Shown: positions 42,517 to 52,774 of the stretch, in pieces | How the letters are laid out: each line of letters begins with the position of its first letter | Position numbering within the stretch: the stretch's first letter is position 1 | NCBI GenBank assembly: GCA_025560025.1 | Contig: CP048485.1 | Coordinates: 930,001-994,000, forward strand | Source: Agrobacterium tumefaciens | GTDB lineage: Bacteria; Pseudomonadota; Alphaproteobacteria; Rhizobiales; Rhizobiaceae | Length of the DNA stretch: 64,000 bases | Reading direction: 5' to 3' | Position numbers and translations under genes: made by a program | Notes under the pieces: model-generated | Seen by the model: only the letters and a program-made list of their open reading frames with translations | The model's database searches: none | What the model was told of the DNA's origin: nothing

Positions 42517-42622
42517 GGGTTTTCTTCTTGGCGGGAAACGGCTATATCCGGCGCCAATATCCCTTTATTCGGGGCGATTCCCGCGCCTTTGCGCGCTCTC
42601 GTCCACATCAATGGAAGCCGTC

Positions 42623-43945
42623 ATGCGTCTCAGCCGTTATTTCATGCCCATCCTGAAGGAAAACCCCAAGGAAGCGGAGATCGTCTCCCACCGCCTGATG
42701 CTGCGCGCGGGCATGATCCGGCAGCAGTCGGCTGGCATTTATTCCTGGCTGCCGCTCGGCAAGCGTGTGCTGGACAAGGTCAACAGGATCATCCGGCAGG
42801 AGCAGGATCGCTCGGGCGCCATCGAGCTTCTGATGCCGACGCTGCAATCGGCCGAGCTCTGGCAGGAAAGCGGTCGTTATGATGACTACGGCAAGGAAAT
42901 GCTGCGCATCAAGGACCGTCAGGACCGCCAGATGCTGTATGGCCCCACAAACGAGGAGATGATCACCGACATCTTCCGTTCCTATGTGAAGTCCTACAAG
43001 AACCTGCCGCTGAACCTCTATCATATCCAGCTGAAGTTCCGCGACGAGGTTCGTCCGCGTTTCGGCACCATGCGCTCGCGTGAGTTCCTGATGAAGGACG
43101 CCTATTCCTTCGATCTGACCAAGGAAGACGCGATCCATTCCTATAACAAGATGTTCGTGGCTTACCTGCGCACCTTCGAGCGCCTTGGCCTGCGCGCCAT
43201 TCCGATGCGTGCCGATACCGGCCCGATCGGCGGCAATCACAGCCATGAATTCATCATTCTGGCCGATACCGGCGAATCCGAAGTCTTCTGCCACAAGAGC
43301 TTCCTCGACCGCGCCATTCCCGCTGAAAATACCGATTTCGACGATGTCGCGGCGCTTCAAGGCGTTTTCGACGAATGGACGGCCGATTACGCCGCCACTT
43401 CCGAAATGCACGACGAAGCCGCCTATGACTCCATTCCCGATGGCGAGCGCCTTTCCGCACGCGGTATCGAAGTCGGCCATATCTTCTATTTCGGCACCAA
43501 ATATTCCGAGCCGATGGGCGCGAAAGTGCAGGGCAAGGACGGCAAGGAACACCCTGTCCACATGGGTTCCTATGGCATTGGGCCGACACGCCTTGTTCCC
43601 GCCATCATTGAAGCATCGCATGACGAGAACGGAATCATCTGGCCTGCTTCGGTTGCTCCTTTCGATGTTGTCATCATCAACATGAAGGCTGGCGACGAGG
43701 CCTGCGATGCGGCTTGCGAAAAGCTGTATTACTCGCTGTCGAACGCCGGCAAGGATGTTCTTTACGACGACACAGACGATCGTGCCGGCCAGAAATTTGC
43801 CACCGCCGACCTCATCGGCGTGCCGTTGCAGATCATCGTCGGACCGCGTTCGGTCGCGAATGGCGAAGTCGAAGTGAAGGACCGCAAGACCGGCGAACGT
43901 GAAACCGTCACGATCGAGGCGGCAATGAACAGGGTGCTTGCCTAA
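42623..43945 (+). CDS. proS: Prolyl-tRNA synthetase (alphaproteobacterial short type)
   Basis: 440-residue class II aminoacyl-tRNA synthetase. Motif 1 region [21 protein letters not shown], motif 2 [26 protein letters not shown] and motif 3 [17 protein letters not shown] are present. The length shows it lacks the large editing insertion of the E. coli enzyme, normal for this class. Start at 42623 ([15 protein letters not shown]); the upstream extension of the frame has no homology. A terminator follows 18 bases after the stop. Confidence 0.97.
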   Translation: MRLSRYFMPILKENPKEAEIVSHRLMLRAGMIRQQSAGIYSWLPLGKRVLDKVNRIIRQEQDRSGAIELLMPTLQSAELWQESGRYDDYGKEMLRIKDRQDRQMLYGPTNEEMITDIFRSYVKSYKNLPLNLYHIQLKFRDEVRPRFGTMRSREFLMKDAYSFDLTKEDAIHSYNKMFVAYLRTFERLGLRAIPMRADTGPIGGNHSHEFIILADTGESEVFCHKSFLDRAIPAENTDFDDVAALQGVFDEWTADYAATSEMHDEAAYDSIPDGERLSARGIEVGHIFYFGTKYSEPMGAKVQGKDGKEHPVHMGSYGIGPTRLVPAIIEASHDENGIIWPASVAPFDVVIINMKAGDEACDAACEKLYYSLSNAGKDVLYDDTDDRAGQKFATADLIGVPLQIIVGPRSVANGEVEVKDRKTGERETVTIEAAMNRVLA

Positions 43946-43962
43946 GCACGAATGGAAAGATG

Positions 43963-43996
43963 GGAGCGGCCTTCACCCGAAGACCGCTCCAGTTTT
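43963..43996 (+). terminator. Intrinsic terminator of proS
   Basis: GGAGCGG (43963-43969) with CCGCTCC (43984-43990), inner CTTC/GAAG stem, ACCC loop, then AGTTTT. A second small hairpin (GGTCTT-TGAA-AAGACC) lies just downstream, before lolC. Confidence 0.7.
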
Positions 43997-44069
43997 AGAG
44001 CGGATGCCGCAGAGATTGGGACCGGTCTTTGAAAAGACCGATCTTGCAAGGTGAGATCAGGGAGACGAA

Positions 44070-45377
44070 ATGGCAAAGGCCGAGGCTGACAAGGGTGCGG
44101 CTCCTTCCGTCCGGGAAAAGACCGCCCGGCCGTTTTCCGCTTTCGAGCGCATGGTGGCCTGGCGTTATCTGCGGTCACGGCGCAAGGAAGCGTTCATTTC
44201 CGTCATCGCCGGCTTCTCCTTTGTCGGCATCATGCTGGGTGTTGCGACGCTGATCATCGTCATGGCTGTGATGAACGGTTTCCGCACGGAGCTGATTTCG
44301 CGCATTCTTGGCATTAACGGCCACATGATCGTTCAGCCGATCGACCAGCCCTTCAATAATTATGATGAGCTGGCGAAGAAGTTCGCTGCCGTTCCGGGTG
44401 TCACCATGGCCTTGCCGCTGGTGGAAGGCCAGACCCTGGCCTCCGGTCGCGGCGGTGCAGGCTCCGGCGCGCTGGTGCGCGGTGTGCGTCAGGACGATAT
44501 CGACAAGATCAAGGAAGTCTCCACCAACATCAAGACCGGCGACCTCGTTGGCTTCATGGCGGGAGACGGGGTTCTGGTGGGCTCGCGGCTCGCCGCCCAG
44601 CTTGGCGTGACGGCGGGCGACGACATCACCCTCATTTCGCCGGAAGGCGATGTGACGCCGATGGGTGTCAATCCACGCGTCAAATCCTACAAAATATCAG
44701 GTGTCTTCGAGATCGGCATGTCGGAATATGACGCCTCGATGATCTATATGCCCTTGTCGGAAGCCCAGCTTTATTTCAATGCCGACGGTATCGTGCAGTC
44801 CATCGAGCTTTATGTCAGCCGTCCCGACGATGTCGACGGAATCCGGCCTCTCGTGGAACAGGCCGCCGAACGGCAGATCTATATCACCGACTGGAGACAG
44901 CGAAACCAGACCTTCTTCTCCGCCCTGCAGGTGGAAAGAAACGTCATGTTCATGATCCTCACCCTCATCGTTCTGGTGGCGGCGCTCAACATCATTTCCG
45001 GCCTCATCATGCTGGTGAAGGACAAGGGTAGCGATATCGCCATTCTCCGCACCATGGGCGCCAGTTCCGGCGCCGTCATGCGCATCTTCTTCATGACCGG
45101 GGCGGCCATCGGCACGGTCGGCACCTTCGCCGGCGTGGCGCTCGGCGTCATCGTCTGCCTCAACGTGGAATCCATCCGGCAATTCTTCTCCTGGATATCA
45201 GGCACGGTATTGTTCGATCCGCAGCTCTATTTCCTGAGCCAGCTGCCGGCTGAAATGGATTTGAGCGAGACCATCACCGTCGTCATCATGGCGCTGACGC
45301 TTTCTTTCCTGGCAACGATCTTTCCGGCATGGCGGGCTTCCAAGCTCGATCCGGTGCAGGCCCTGCGTTACGAATAA
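44070..45377 (+). CDS. lolC: Lipoprotein-releasing system permease LolC/LolE
   Basis: 435-residue inner-membrane subunit of the ABC exporter that releases outer-membrane lipoproteins to LolA. Four helices: one near residue 40 (RRKEAFISVIAGFSFVGIMLG), then a large periplasmic domain, and three near the C terminus, ending ATIFPAWRASKLDPVQALRYE, the family C-terminal signature. A single LolC/E gene rather than a pair suggests a homodimeric permease, as usual in alphaproteobacteria. lolD follows after 15 bases. Confidence 0.93.
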   Translation: MAKAEADKGAAPSVREKTARPFSAFERMVAWRYLRSRRKEAFISVIAGFSFVGIMLGVATLIIVMAVMNGFRTELISRILGINGHMIVQPIDQPFNNYDELAKKFAAVPGVTMALPLVEGQTLASGRGGAGSGALVRGVRQDDIDKIKEVSTNIKTGDLVGFMAGDGVLVGSRLAAQLGVTAGDDITLISPEGDVTPMGVNPRVKSYKISGVFEIGMSEYDASMIYMPLSEAQLYFNADGIVQSIELYVSRPDDVDGIRPLVEQAAERQIYITDWRQRNQTFFSALQVERNVMFMILTLIVLVAALNIISGLIMLVKDKGSDIAILRTMGASSGAVMRIFFMTGAAIGTVGTFAGVALGVIVCLNVESIRQFFSWISGTVLFDPQLYFLSQLPAEMDLSETITVVIMALTLSFLATIFPAWRASKLDPVQALRYE

Positions 45378-45392
45378 GGACCGCTTCGCAAT

Positions 45393-46076
<684 letters not shown>

Positions 46077-46086
46077 TCGTGACTGC

Positions 46087-46150
46087 ACAGGGCGACCATT
46101 GTGACGCCCTGTCCGAACCGGTGAGTCTCCTCACCTGCGTCTCCCAGACG
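46087..46150 (+). ncRNA. Structured lolD 3' region or small RNA candidate
   Basis: Three consecutive perfect hairpins: ACAGGGCG/CGCCCTGT (46087-46112), GGTGAG-TCTC-CTCACC (46120-46135) and CGTCT-CCC-AGACG (46138-46150). The last two loops expose CUCC-like, anti-Shine-Dalgarno sequence, as in several alphaproteobacterial small RNAs. An intrinsic terminator follows at 46183-46216. It could be a processed 3' UTR RNA or an independent transcript; no promoter is evident. Confidence 0.35.
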
Positions 46151-46182
46151 GCCGCTTACCCTTCCACAATTGAATTTTTCCG

Positions 46183-46216
46183 AACCCGGAGGCGTTTTTT
46201 TTGCCTCCGGGTTTTT
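46183..46216 (+). terminator. Intrinsic terminator of lolC-lolD
   Basis: AACCCGGAGGC (46183-46193) pairs with GCCTCCGGGTT (46203-46213), loop of G and T residues, then TTTC. It insulates the downstream SOS-box region from lol transcription. Confidence 0.9.
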
Positions 46217-46285
46217 CGCTTTGGAGTCAGGGACTTGCCGACGACGTCGACGGAACCCCGGCTGATTCTGTTGCGTTAGCAAGGG

Positions 46286-46339
46286 GAACATCAGCAGAAC
46301 CCTGTTGACAATCGAACAAAATGAGAACAAAGTTGGAAC
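46286..46339 (+). promoter_or_regulatory. Cluster of alphaproteobacterial LexA (SOS) boxes with -35 element
   Basis: GAAC occurs at 46286, 46297, 46314, 46325 and 46336. Pairs 46286/46297, 46314/46325 and 46325/46336 are each spaced exactly 11 bases, giving three GAAC-N7-GAAC sites, the reverse complement of the GTTC-N7-GTTC LexA box of alphaproteobacteria. A TTGACA (46305-46310) lies between the clusters; the -10 is not obvious. LexA bound here would block the promoter of the following small gene. Confidence 0.75.
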
Positions 46340-46360
46340 ATAACGAGTAAGGAGAGACCA

Positions 46361-46447
46361 ATGACTGATTTCATCCGTGACGTTGCCGCTTTCGCTTCCA
46401 TCGCTGTCTTTGTTGCCAGCTTTTCGGTGATCCTCACCGCGCTGTGA
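46361..46447 (+). CDS. 28-residue SOS-box-controlled membrane peptide, SidA-like candidate
   Basis: A 29-codon gene with a strong Shine-Dalgarno (AAGGAGAG, 6-7 bases before ATG). The peptide starts MTDFIRDVAAF and then runs as one hydrophobic helix ending VILTAL, with three charged residues only at the N terminus. It lies directly downstream of three LexA boxes and 105 bases before dnaE. In Caulobacter the SOS-induced division inhibitor SidA is a 29-residue inner-membrane peptide acting on FtsW/FtsN; size, topology and LexA control agree. Sequence homology itself is not shown here, so function is inference. Confidence 0.7.
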   Translation: MTDFIRDVAAFASIAVFVASFSVILTAL

Positions 46448-46552
46448 AGGACGCACCGGCGCAGAAGCCTGTATAGAGGCCGCAAGGCTGTGGACTTTGA
46501 GCGCCGGAAATCGGAAAATCGCCCCCTCGATTCAGAATGACAGGACGACGAT

Positions 46553-49500
46553 ATGGGCGATACGGTTGTGCGTGGAGAAACCTCTGGCGGAACGCTGAAA
46601 ACCCCTGGTTTTGTCCATTTGCGGGTACATTCCGCCTACTCCCTGCTTGAGGGGGCCTTGCCCCTCAAGAAAATCATGTCCAAGGCCGTTGCTGACGGCC
46701 AGCCGGCCATCGCCATTACCGACACCAACAATCTTTTCGTTGCGCTGGAGTTTTCCGAAAAGGCGCGCGATGAGGGCCTGCAGCCGATCATCGGCTGTCA
46801 GGTGTCGATTGACATGCAGGATGCGGCGGATGATCGCCGCAACCATAATAGCCACCTCACGAAGCTTCCCGCCATCGTGCTTCTGGCTGCCAATGCCGAA
46901 GGATACGAGCGGCTGGTGGATCTGATCAGCCGCGCCTATCTGGACGGTGAGGGCAGCGGTGGCCATTCCGTGCATATTACCCGTGCGTGGCTGGAGGAAG
47001 CCTCCAATGCCGGGCTGATCGCGTTGACGGGTGCCTCCAGCGGCCCCGTTGATATGGCCCTGAAGGAAGGGCATGCATCCCAGGCAAAAGAACGCCTGCT
47101 GACGCTGAAGTCGCTCTTCGGTGACAGTCTCTACATCGAATTGCAGCGCCAGTCCGGTTACGACCGCGCCCATGAGCGGCGGCTGATCGGACTTGCCTAT
47201 GAACATGATATTCCGCTGGTTGCCACCAATGAGGCGTTTTTCCCTTCAAAGGCCGATTACGAGGCCCATGATGCGTTGATGGCGGTGGCGCACAATGCCA
47301 TCGTTTCCGATGACAGCCGGTTTCGCCTGACCCCCGATCACTATCTGAAAAGCCGCGATGAGATGACGGCGTTGTTTGCCGACCTTCCCGAGGCGCTGGA
47401 AAACACCATCGAGATCGCCCTGCGCTGCTCCTATGTGCTGAAGAAGCGCGGACCGATCCTGCCGCGCTTTACCGGTGCCAGCGACGACCCCGAGGCGGCG
47501 GAACGGGCCGAATCCGACGAGCTGCGCCGGCAGGCGGTCGAAGGGCTGGATCAGCGCCTTTCAGCGCTCGGCATGGCTGAGGGCTATACCGAACAGGATT
47601 ATCGCGAAAGGCTTGATTTCGAGCTCGGCGTTATCGAGCGCATGCGGTTTCCCGGCTACTTCCTCATCGTTGCCGACTTCATCAAATGGGCCAAGCAGCA
47701 GGATATTCCGGTGGGTCCCGGTCGCGGTTCGGGCGCGGGATCGCTTGTCGCCTATGCGCTGACCATCACCGATGTTGACCCCCTGCGCTTCTCGCTGCTG
47801 TTCGAACGCTTCCTGAACCCCGAACGCGTGTCGATGCCCGACTTCGATATCGACTTCTGCCAGGATCGCCGCGAAGAGGTGATCCGTTACGTGCAGCGCA
47901 AATATGGCCGCGAGCAGGTGGCGCAGATCATCACCTTCGGTTCGCTGCAGGCGCGCGCGGCCTTGCGTGACGTCGGCCGCGTGCTGGAAATGCCCTATGG
48001 GCAGGTGGACAAGATCTGCAAGCTGGTGCCCAACAACCCGGCCAATCCGACGCCGCTGTCGAAAGCGATCGAGGAGGAGCCGCGCCTGCAGGAGGAGGCC
48101 GACAAGGAGCCGGTCGTCGCCCGTCTGCTGGATATAGCCCAGAAGATCGAGGGGCTTTACCGCCACGCTTCCACCCATGCCGCCGGTATCGTCATCGGCG
48201 ACCGGCCGCTGTCGAAGCTGGTGCCGATGTATCGCGATCCGCGCTCGGACATGCCGGTCACCCAGTTCAACATGAAATGGGTCGAAAGCGCCGGCCTCGT
48301 CAAATTCGACTTCCTCGGTCTGAAGACGCTGACGGTGCTGAAGGTGGCCGTCGATTTCGTTGCCAAGCGTGGCATCAAGGTCGATCTTGCCGCCATTCCG
48401 CTGGATGACGCCAAAACCTACGAGATGCTCTCGCGCGGCGAAACCATCGGCGTGTTCCAGGTGGAAAGTGCCGGCATGCGCAAGGCGCTGATCGGCATGC
48501 GCCCGGACTGCATCGAGGATATCATCGCGCTGGTGGCGCTTTATCGTCCGGGACCGATGGAAAACATCCCGGTCTATAATGCCCGCAAACATGGCGAGGA
48601 GGAGCTGGAGTCCATCCACCCCACCATCGACCATCTGCTCAAGGAAACGCAGGGCGTTATCGTCTACCAGGAACAGGTGATGCAGATCGCCCAGGTTCTG
48701 TCAGGTTACTCGCTTGGCGAGGCCGATCTTCTGCGCCGCGCCATGGGTAAGAAGATCAAGGAGGAGATGGACAAGCAGCGCGAACGTTTCGTCGATGGCG
48801 CCATCAAGAACGGCGTGTCGAAGCCGCAGGCCGATACCATCTTCGACCTCCTGGCGAAGTTCGCCAATTACGGCTTCAACAAGAGCCATGCCGCAGCCTA
48901 CGCCATCGTGTCCTACCAGACCGCCTATATGAAGGCGCATTATCCGGTGGAGTTCCTGGCGGCCTCCATGACGCTCGATATGGCCAACACGGAAAAGCTC
49001 AACGATTTCCGCCAGGATGCCGGCCGCCTTGGCATCGAGGTCGTCGCACCTTCGGTGCAGACCTCCTTCCGGCAATTCGAGACGGGCGAAAACCGCATCT
49101 ATTATTCGCTGGCCGCCATCAAGGGCGTGGGTGAGGGGGCGGTGGAGCACATCGTCTCCGTACGCGATGGCAAGCCGTTTACCAGCCTTGAGGATTTCTG
49201 CCTGCGCATCGACCCCAAGCAGATCAACCGGCGTGTGCTGGAAAGCCTTATCAATGCCGGGGGTTTTGATTGTTTCGGCCGCGACCGCGCGGAATTGATC
49301 GGCGGGCTGGACCGGATCATCGGTTATTCGCAGCGCGCTCAGGAAAGCCGTGTCACCGGCCAGTCGGACATGTTTGGCTCCGGCGGCGCGAATGGGCCGG
49401 AAAAGCTCGTGCTGCCCGCCTTCCAGCCCTGGCTTGCCTCGGAAAAACTGCTGCGCGAATATCAGGTGCTCGGTTTTTACCTGACCGCCCACCCGCTCGA

Positions 49501-50056
49501 TACCTATCGCCCTGTGCTGGAGAAATTGCGGGTGCAGAATTTCGCCGATTTTTCAGCGGCGGTGAAACAGGGGGCGACCGCCGGGCGTCTGGCCGGGACG
49601 GTGACCGGCAAGCAGGAGCGCAAGACCCGCACCGGCAACAAGATGGGCATCGTCACTTTTTCGGATGCATCAGGCCAATATGAGGCGGTGCTGTTTTCGG
49701 AAGGGCTCGGCCAGTTCCGCGATCTGCTCGAGGTCGGCAAATCGCTGGTCATCACCGTGCAGGCGGAAGAGCGTCCGGAAGGTATCGGCCTTCGCATCCA
49801 GACGGCGCAATCGCTGGAGGAGAAATCAGTGCAGATGCAGAAGGCCTTGCGCGTTTACGTGCGCGATTCCGGCCCGCTGAAAACCGTGGCACGCCACCTC
49901 AACACCAAGGGTGACGGCTCGGTCTATTTCATCGTCATCAAGGATGAGGGCAGCCGCGAGATCGAGGTGGAGCTGACGGAGAAATACCGCATCTCGCCGG
50001 AGATCGCCGCCGCGCTGCGGTCTGCACCCGGTGTCGTCGATGTGGAACTGGTGTGA
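46553..50056 (+). CDS. dnaE: DNA polymerase III alpha subunit (replicative)
   Basis: 1167-residue C-family polymerase, the catalytic subunit of the replisome. The N-terminal PHP domain begins FVHLRVHSAYSLLEGALPL; the palm has PDFDIDFCQDRREEVIRYV (near 429) with catalytic aspartates; GPGRGSGAGSLVAYAL and ALYRPGPMENIPVY are further family blocks. The C-terminal part holds the beta-clamp and OB-fold regions (LAGTVTGKQERKTRTGNKMG). The length is right for DnaE1; DnaE2 would be shorter and would normally lie with imuA and imuB. It is 105 bases downstream of the LexA-controlled small gene, so SOS read-through is possible. Confidence 0.97.
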   Translation: MGDTVVRGETSGGTLKTPGFVHLRVHSAYSLLEGALPLKKIMSKAVADGQPAIAITDTNNLFVALEFSEKARDEGLQPIIGCQVSIDMQDAADDRRNHNSHLTKLPAIVLLAANAEGYERLVDLISRAYLDGEGSGGHSVHITRAWLEEASNAGLIALTGASSGPVDMALKEGHASQAKERLLTLKSLFGDSLYIELQRQSGYDRAHERRLIGLAYEHDIPLVATNEAFFPSKADYEAHDALMAVAHNAIVSDDSRFRLTPDHYLKSRDEMTALFADLPEALENTIEIALRCSYVLKKRGPILPRFTGASDDPEAAERAESDELRRQAVEGLDQRLSALGMAEGYTEQDYRERLDFELGVIERMRFPGYFLIVADFIKWAKQQDIPVGPGRGSGAGSLVAYALTITDVDPLRFSLLFERFLNPERVSMPDFDIDFCQDRREEVIRYVQRKYGREQVAQIITFGSLQARAALRDVGRVLEMPYGQVDKICKLVPNNPANPTPLSKAIEEEPRLQEEADKEPVVARLLDIAQKIEGLYRHASTHAAGIVIGDRPLSKLVPMYRDPRSDMPVTQFNMKWVESAGLVKFDFLGLKTLTVLKVAVDFVAKRGIKVDLAAIPLDDAKTYEMLSRGETIGVFQVESAGMRKALIGMRPDCIEDIIALVALYRPGPMENIPVYNARKHGEEELESIHPTIDHLLKETQGVIVYQEQVMQIAQVLSGYSLGEADLLRRAMGKKIKEEMDKQRERFVDGAIKNGVSKPQADTIFDLLAKFANYGFNKSHAAAYAIVSYQTAYMKAHYPVEFLAASMTLDMANTEKLNDFRQDAGRLGIEVVAPSVQTSFRQFETGENRIYYSLAAIKGVGEGAVEHIVSVRDGKPFTSLEDFCLRIDPKQINRRVLESLINAGGFDCFGRDRAELIGGLDRIIGYSQRAQESRVTGQSDMFGSGGANGPEKLVLPAFQPWLASEKLLREYQVLGFYLTAHPLDTYRPVLEKLRVQNFADFSAAVKQGATAGRLAGTVTGKQERKTRTGNKMGIVTFSDASGQYEAVLFSEGLGQFRDLLEVGKSLVITVQAEERPEGIGLRIQTAQSLEEKSVQMQKALRVYVRDSGPLKTVARHLNTKGDGSVYFIVIKDEGSREIEVELTEKYRISPEIAAALRSAPGVVDVELV

Positions 50057-50077
50057 GGCTCAAGCCTCACTCATCAC

Positions 50078-51316
50078 TCATACCGGTCCTTCTTTCGTCA
50101 CGGTGATGAAGTCCGTTCCGGCGCCTGTCTCCATCTGGTGACTGAGATCGGAAACCGTGATCGAGCTGCCGCTTGTGAGCTCCTGCTCGATCCGGCTGCG
50201 TATCTCCGTGGGAATTTCGAGACGGCTAAGCACGGCGCTCAACTGATCGAAACCGCCCGGCGCTTCGGTAACGGAGATGCCGAGCCGCTTGCGGGCCGCC
50301 GCCGGTAGGTGGTTTTCCAGCGTCACGCCGTTCCATTCGGCGGTGCCTTTTGCACGGTCCACGGAAACGGCTTCGAAAAAGTGGGTTCCGAGCGCCACCT
50401 CCGGATCCCTGATATCGATCGCGGCCTCGAACAGTGGCTTGAAATCCTGCCGCACCATGATCTGGCCGGTCGGGGGATGGTCTTCCCCGGCGGAAGCGTA
50501 GAGCGCTGCCACAAAAGCGTCGGTCAGAAGCGGCCCCGTGGTTTTCAGCCCTTTCCAGCGCTTGAAACCGTTGATGGCGCTGATCGTCATTTCTCCGGCA
50601 TAACCGTCCGCAGAACCGGCATCGAAGCCGAGGCGGGTCAGCACGGTCTGAATATCCATCATCTTTTCCCGTTCGCCGCGCCGCGTAATGAGAATGCGCA
50701 GGGGAGAGGATTCCCTAGCCTTTGCGGTGGGTTTAAGGGAATTCGTCTTTTCATTGACGGCAACCTCGACCGTGCCCAAAGCGGCATCGAAGGTCGCCGG
50801 GCGCAGCTCGACGTCGGACAGAAGCAGCTTGCCGTCATCGCCATCGTCGCGCGGCTCAAACAGCGCCGGATGCTGCACGAAGCGCAGCGAGACCGGCCGG
50901 TCGGTGATGATGACATGCACGCCGCGCTGGGTATCTCCGAAGAGTGACTTTGCGAATTTGGAGGGCAGGCGCACGCAACCATGCGAGGCCGGATAATTCG
51001 GCACCTTGCCTTCATGGAGTGCTATTCCCGACCATGTCAGCCGCTGCATGAAAGGCATCGGTGCGGCGGAGTAAATATTCGATTCGTGGTATTTGCGCTT
51101 TTCCAGGATAGAAAATATGCCGCTCGGGGTCTCGTGACCGGCCTTGCCGGTGGAGACTTTAGATGTGGCGATGATCTCGCCATTTTCATAAAGCGCCAGC
51201 GACTGATCGTTTTTCGAAACGAGGATTTGCAGCGACCTGCTGTCGGCGGCAAGTGCTGGAAAGGCAAGAATGCTGGCCGACAGCATGCCGGTCAGAAGAC
51301 TGAGGCGAAGGGACAT
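50078..51316 (-). CDS. L,D-transpeptidase (YkuD family), exported
   Basis: About 412 residues with a signal peptide (LSLLTGMLSASILAFPALAAD). The YkuD domain follows, with the catalytic motif ALHEGKVPNYPASHGCVRLP holding the active cysteine. After a linker, residues near 225-275 look like a peptidoglycan-binding repeat (IQTVLTRLGFDAGSADGYAG). Such enzymes make 3-3 cross-links in peptidoglycan or attach proteins to it; Agrobacterium relies heavily on L,D-cross-links. The start is ambiguous: ATG 51316 lacks a clear Shine-Dalgarno, and an upstream GTG or TTG (to 51355) is possible. Confidence 0.88.
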   Translation of the reverse strand: MSLRLSLLTGMLSASILAFPALAADSRSLQILVSKNDQSLALYENGEIIATSKVSTGKAGHETPSGIFSILEKRKYHESNIYSAAPMPFMQRLTWSGIALHEGKVPNYPASHGCVRLPSKFAKSLFGDTQRGVHVIITDRPVSLRFVQHPALFEPRDDGDDGKLLLSDVELRPATFDAALGTVEVAVNEKTNSLKPTAKARESSPLRILITRRGEREKMMDIQTVLTRLGFDAGSADGYAGEMTISAINGFKRWKGLKTTGPLLTDAFVAALYASAGEDHPPTGQIMVRQDFKPLFEAAIDIRDPEVALGTHFFEAVSVDRAKGTAEWNGVTLENHLPAAARKRLGISVTEAPGGFDQLSAVLSRLEIPTEIRSRIEQELTSGSSITVSDLSHQMETGAGTDFITVTKEGPV

Positions 51317-51483
51317 GACGCAATACACCACATGTACAAAACTTCCCTCACTCAACCATGTGAAGTTTAATGAAGTTTAAGGGTGGGGCAGCTGCAACAT
51401 CACTAATTTGTGTAAAATCTAAAATAAGTAGGCCCGGCGAGGGACGGCGCTTGCGCAGCTCCCGCATATCGGACCCCGGGCTG

Positions 51484-52767
51484 TTATTTGCGTGTGCCGA
51501 ATGTATAGCCGGTCTCGACACTGCCCTTGCCGAATTTGTCGCGCAGCTTGTCCATGGCCGCTTCCGCCGCCGCTCGCCGCCCAGCCTGCCTGTCGACGAG
51601 ATCGGGAGGATCGGCAAGGTCCGCATCGCGCAGATCGCTGACGCCGATGCCGAGCAGACGGAATTTGGTGCCGTCGGTTTCCTTTTCCAGCATTGAGAGG
51701 CCGGTGCGGAATATCCGGTCGGCAAGCTGGGTCGGGTCATCAAGTTTGCGGTTGCGGGTGCGGATCTTGAAGTCGGACGTTTTCATTTTCAACACCACCG
51801 TCTGGCCGGCAATGCCGTTCTTCTTCAGTCGCCAGGCCACTTTTTCGGAAAGCGAGCGCAGGATCGGGACGAGATCGTCGTGGCGGGAAATATCGTTGAA
51901 GAAAGTAGTTTCGGAAGAAACGCTTTTGACCGGGTCGTTGTCGTGCACATGCCGCTCGTCGATGCCGCGCGAAAGCCGGAAGAGCCTTTGTCCCATCACT
52001 CCGTAACGGCGCATTAGATCGCCTTCCTCCATCTCCTGCAGCTGGCCCACCAGCCGGATGCCATCCGCCTCCAGCGTTGCTGCAAATGCCTTGCCGACAC
52101 CCCAGATTGTCGTCACCGGCCGCGTTGCGAGAAAGGAAAGCGCCTCCGCTTCCCCGATCACCGAAAAACCACGGGGTTTTTTGAGGTCGGATGCGACCTT
52201 GGCCAGAAACTTGCAGTAGGACAGCCCGGCCGACACGGTCACGCCGACCTCTTTTTCCACCCGCTTTGCAAATTTTGCCAGCACGCGGGCCGGTGGATCG
52301 TGGTGAAGTCTCTCTGTTCCGGAAAGGTCGAGAAACGCTTCGTCTATGGAAAGCGGCTGCACAAGCGGCGTCAATTCCTGCATCATGGCCCTGATTTCGC
52401 GCCCGACACGGCTGTATTTTTCCATATCGGGCTTGATGACCACCGCATCCGGGCAGGCTTCCAGCGCCTTGAACATCGGCATGGCGGAACGCACACCCTG
52501 AATACGCGCAATGTAGCAGGCGGTGGAAACCACACCGCGCTTTCCACCGCCAACGATGACCGGCTTGTCGGCAAGCTCGGGATTGTCGCGTTTCTCGACG
52601 GAGGCGTAAAAGGCGTCGCAATCGATATGGGCGATACTGAGATCATAGAGTTCGTCATGATAGACGAGGCGCGGACTGCCGCAGCTACGGCAACGCCTCA
52701 GCGCCGCTGGCTGGCCGGCCAGACAGTCTCGGCAAAAACCGGGATCATAGTGGTGCGACGTAAGCAT
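51484..52767 (-). CDS. dinB: DNA polymerase IV (Y family)
   Basis: 427-residue translesion polymerase. Catalytic blocks [19 protein letters not shown] and [17 protein letters not shown] carry the metal-binding acidic residues; the little finger follows [16 protein letters not shown]. The N terminus adds about 40 residues with Cys12, Cys15, Cys26 and Cys29, a zinc-ribbon-like motif absent from E. coli DinB. No Shine-Dalgarno is apparent, and a near-match LexA box (AAAC-N7-GAAC on the plus strand, 52775-52789) sits just upstream, suggesting SOS control and a very short leader. Confidence 0.95.
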   Translation of the reverse strand: MLTSHHYDPGFCRDCLAGQPAALRRCRSCGSPRLVYHDELYDLSIAHIDCDAFYASVEKRDNPELADKPVIVGGGKRGVVSTACYIARIQGVRSAMPMFKALEACPDAVVIKPDMEKYSRVGREIRAMMQELTPLVQPLSIDEAFLDLSGTERLHHDPPARVLAKFAKRVEKEVGVTVSAGLSYCKFLAKVASDLKKPRGFSVIGEAEALSFLATRPVTTIWGVGKAFAATLEADGIRLVGQLQEMEEGDLMRRYGVMGQRLFRLSRGIDERHVHDNDPVKSVSSETTFFNDISRHDDLVPILRSLSEKVAWRLKKNGIAGQTVVLKMKTSDFKIRTRNRKLDDPTQLADRIFRTGLSMLEKETDGTKFRLLGIGVSDLRDADLADPPDLVDRQAGRRAAAEAAMDKLRDKFGKGSVETGYTFGTRK

Positions 52768-52774
52768 GAACCGA

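Larger units (their letters stand above)
41895..42622. other. Gap between the DUF1467 gene and proS
   Basis: About 730 bases. It contains a strong bidirectional terminator (42180-42211), a palindrome TAAGCTA/TAGCTTA (42328-42345 region), a GGTGC/GCACC hairpin near 42407-42425, and a nine-base inverted repeat in the proS leader (42483-42516). No convincing protein gene. Confidence 0.5.
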
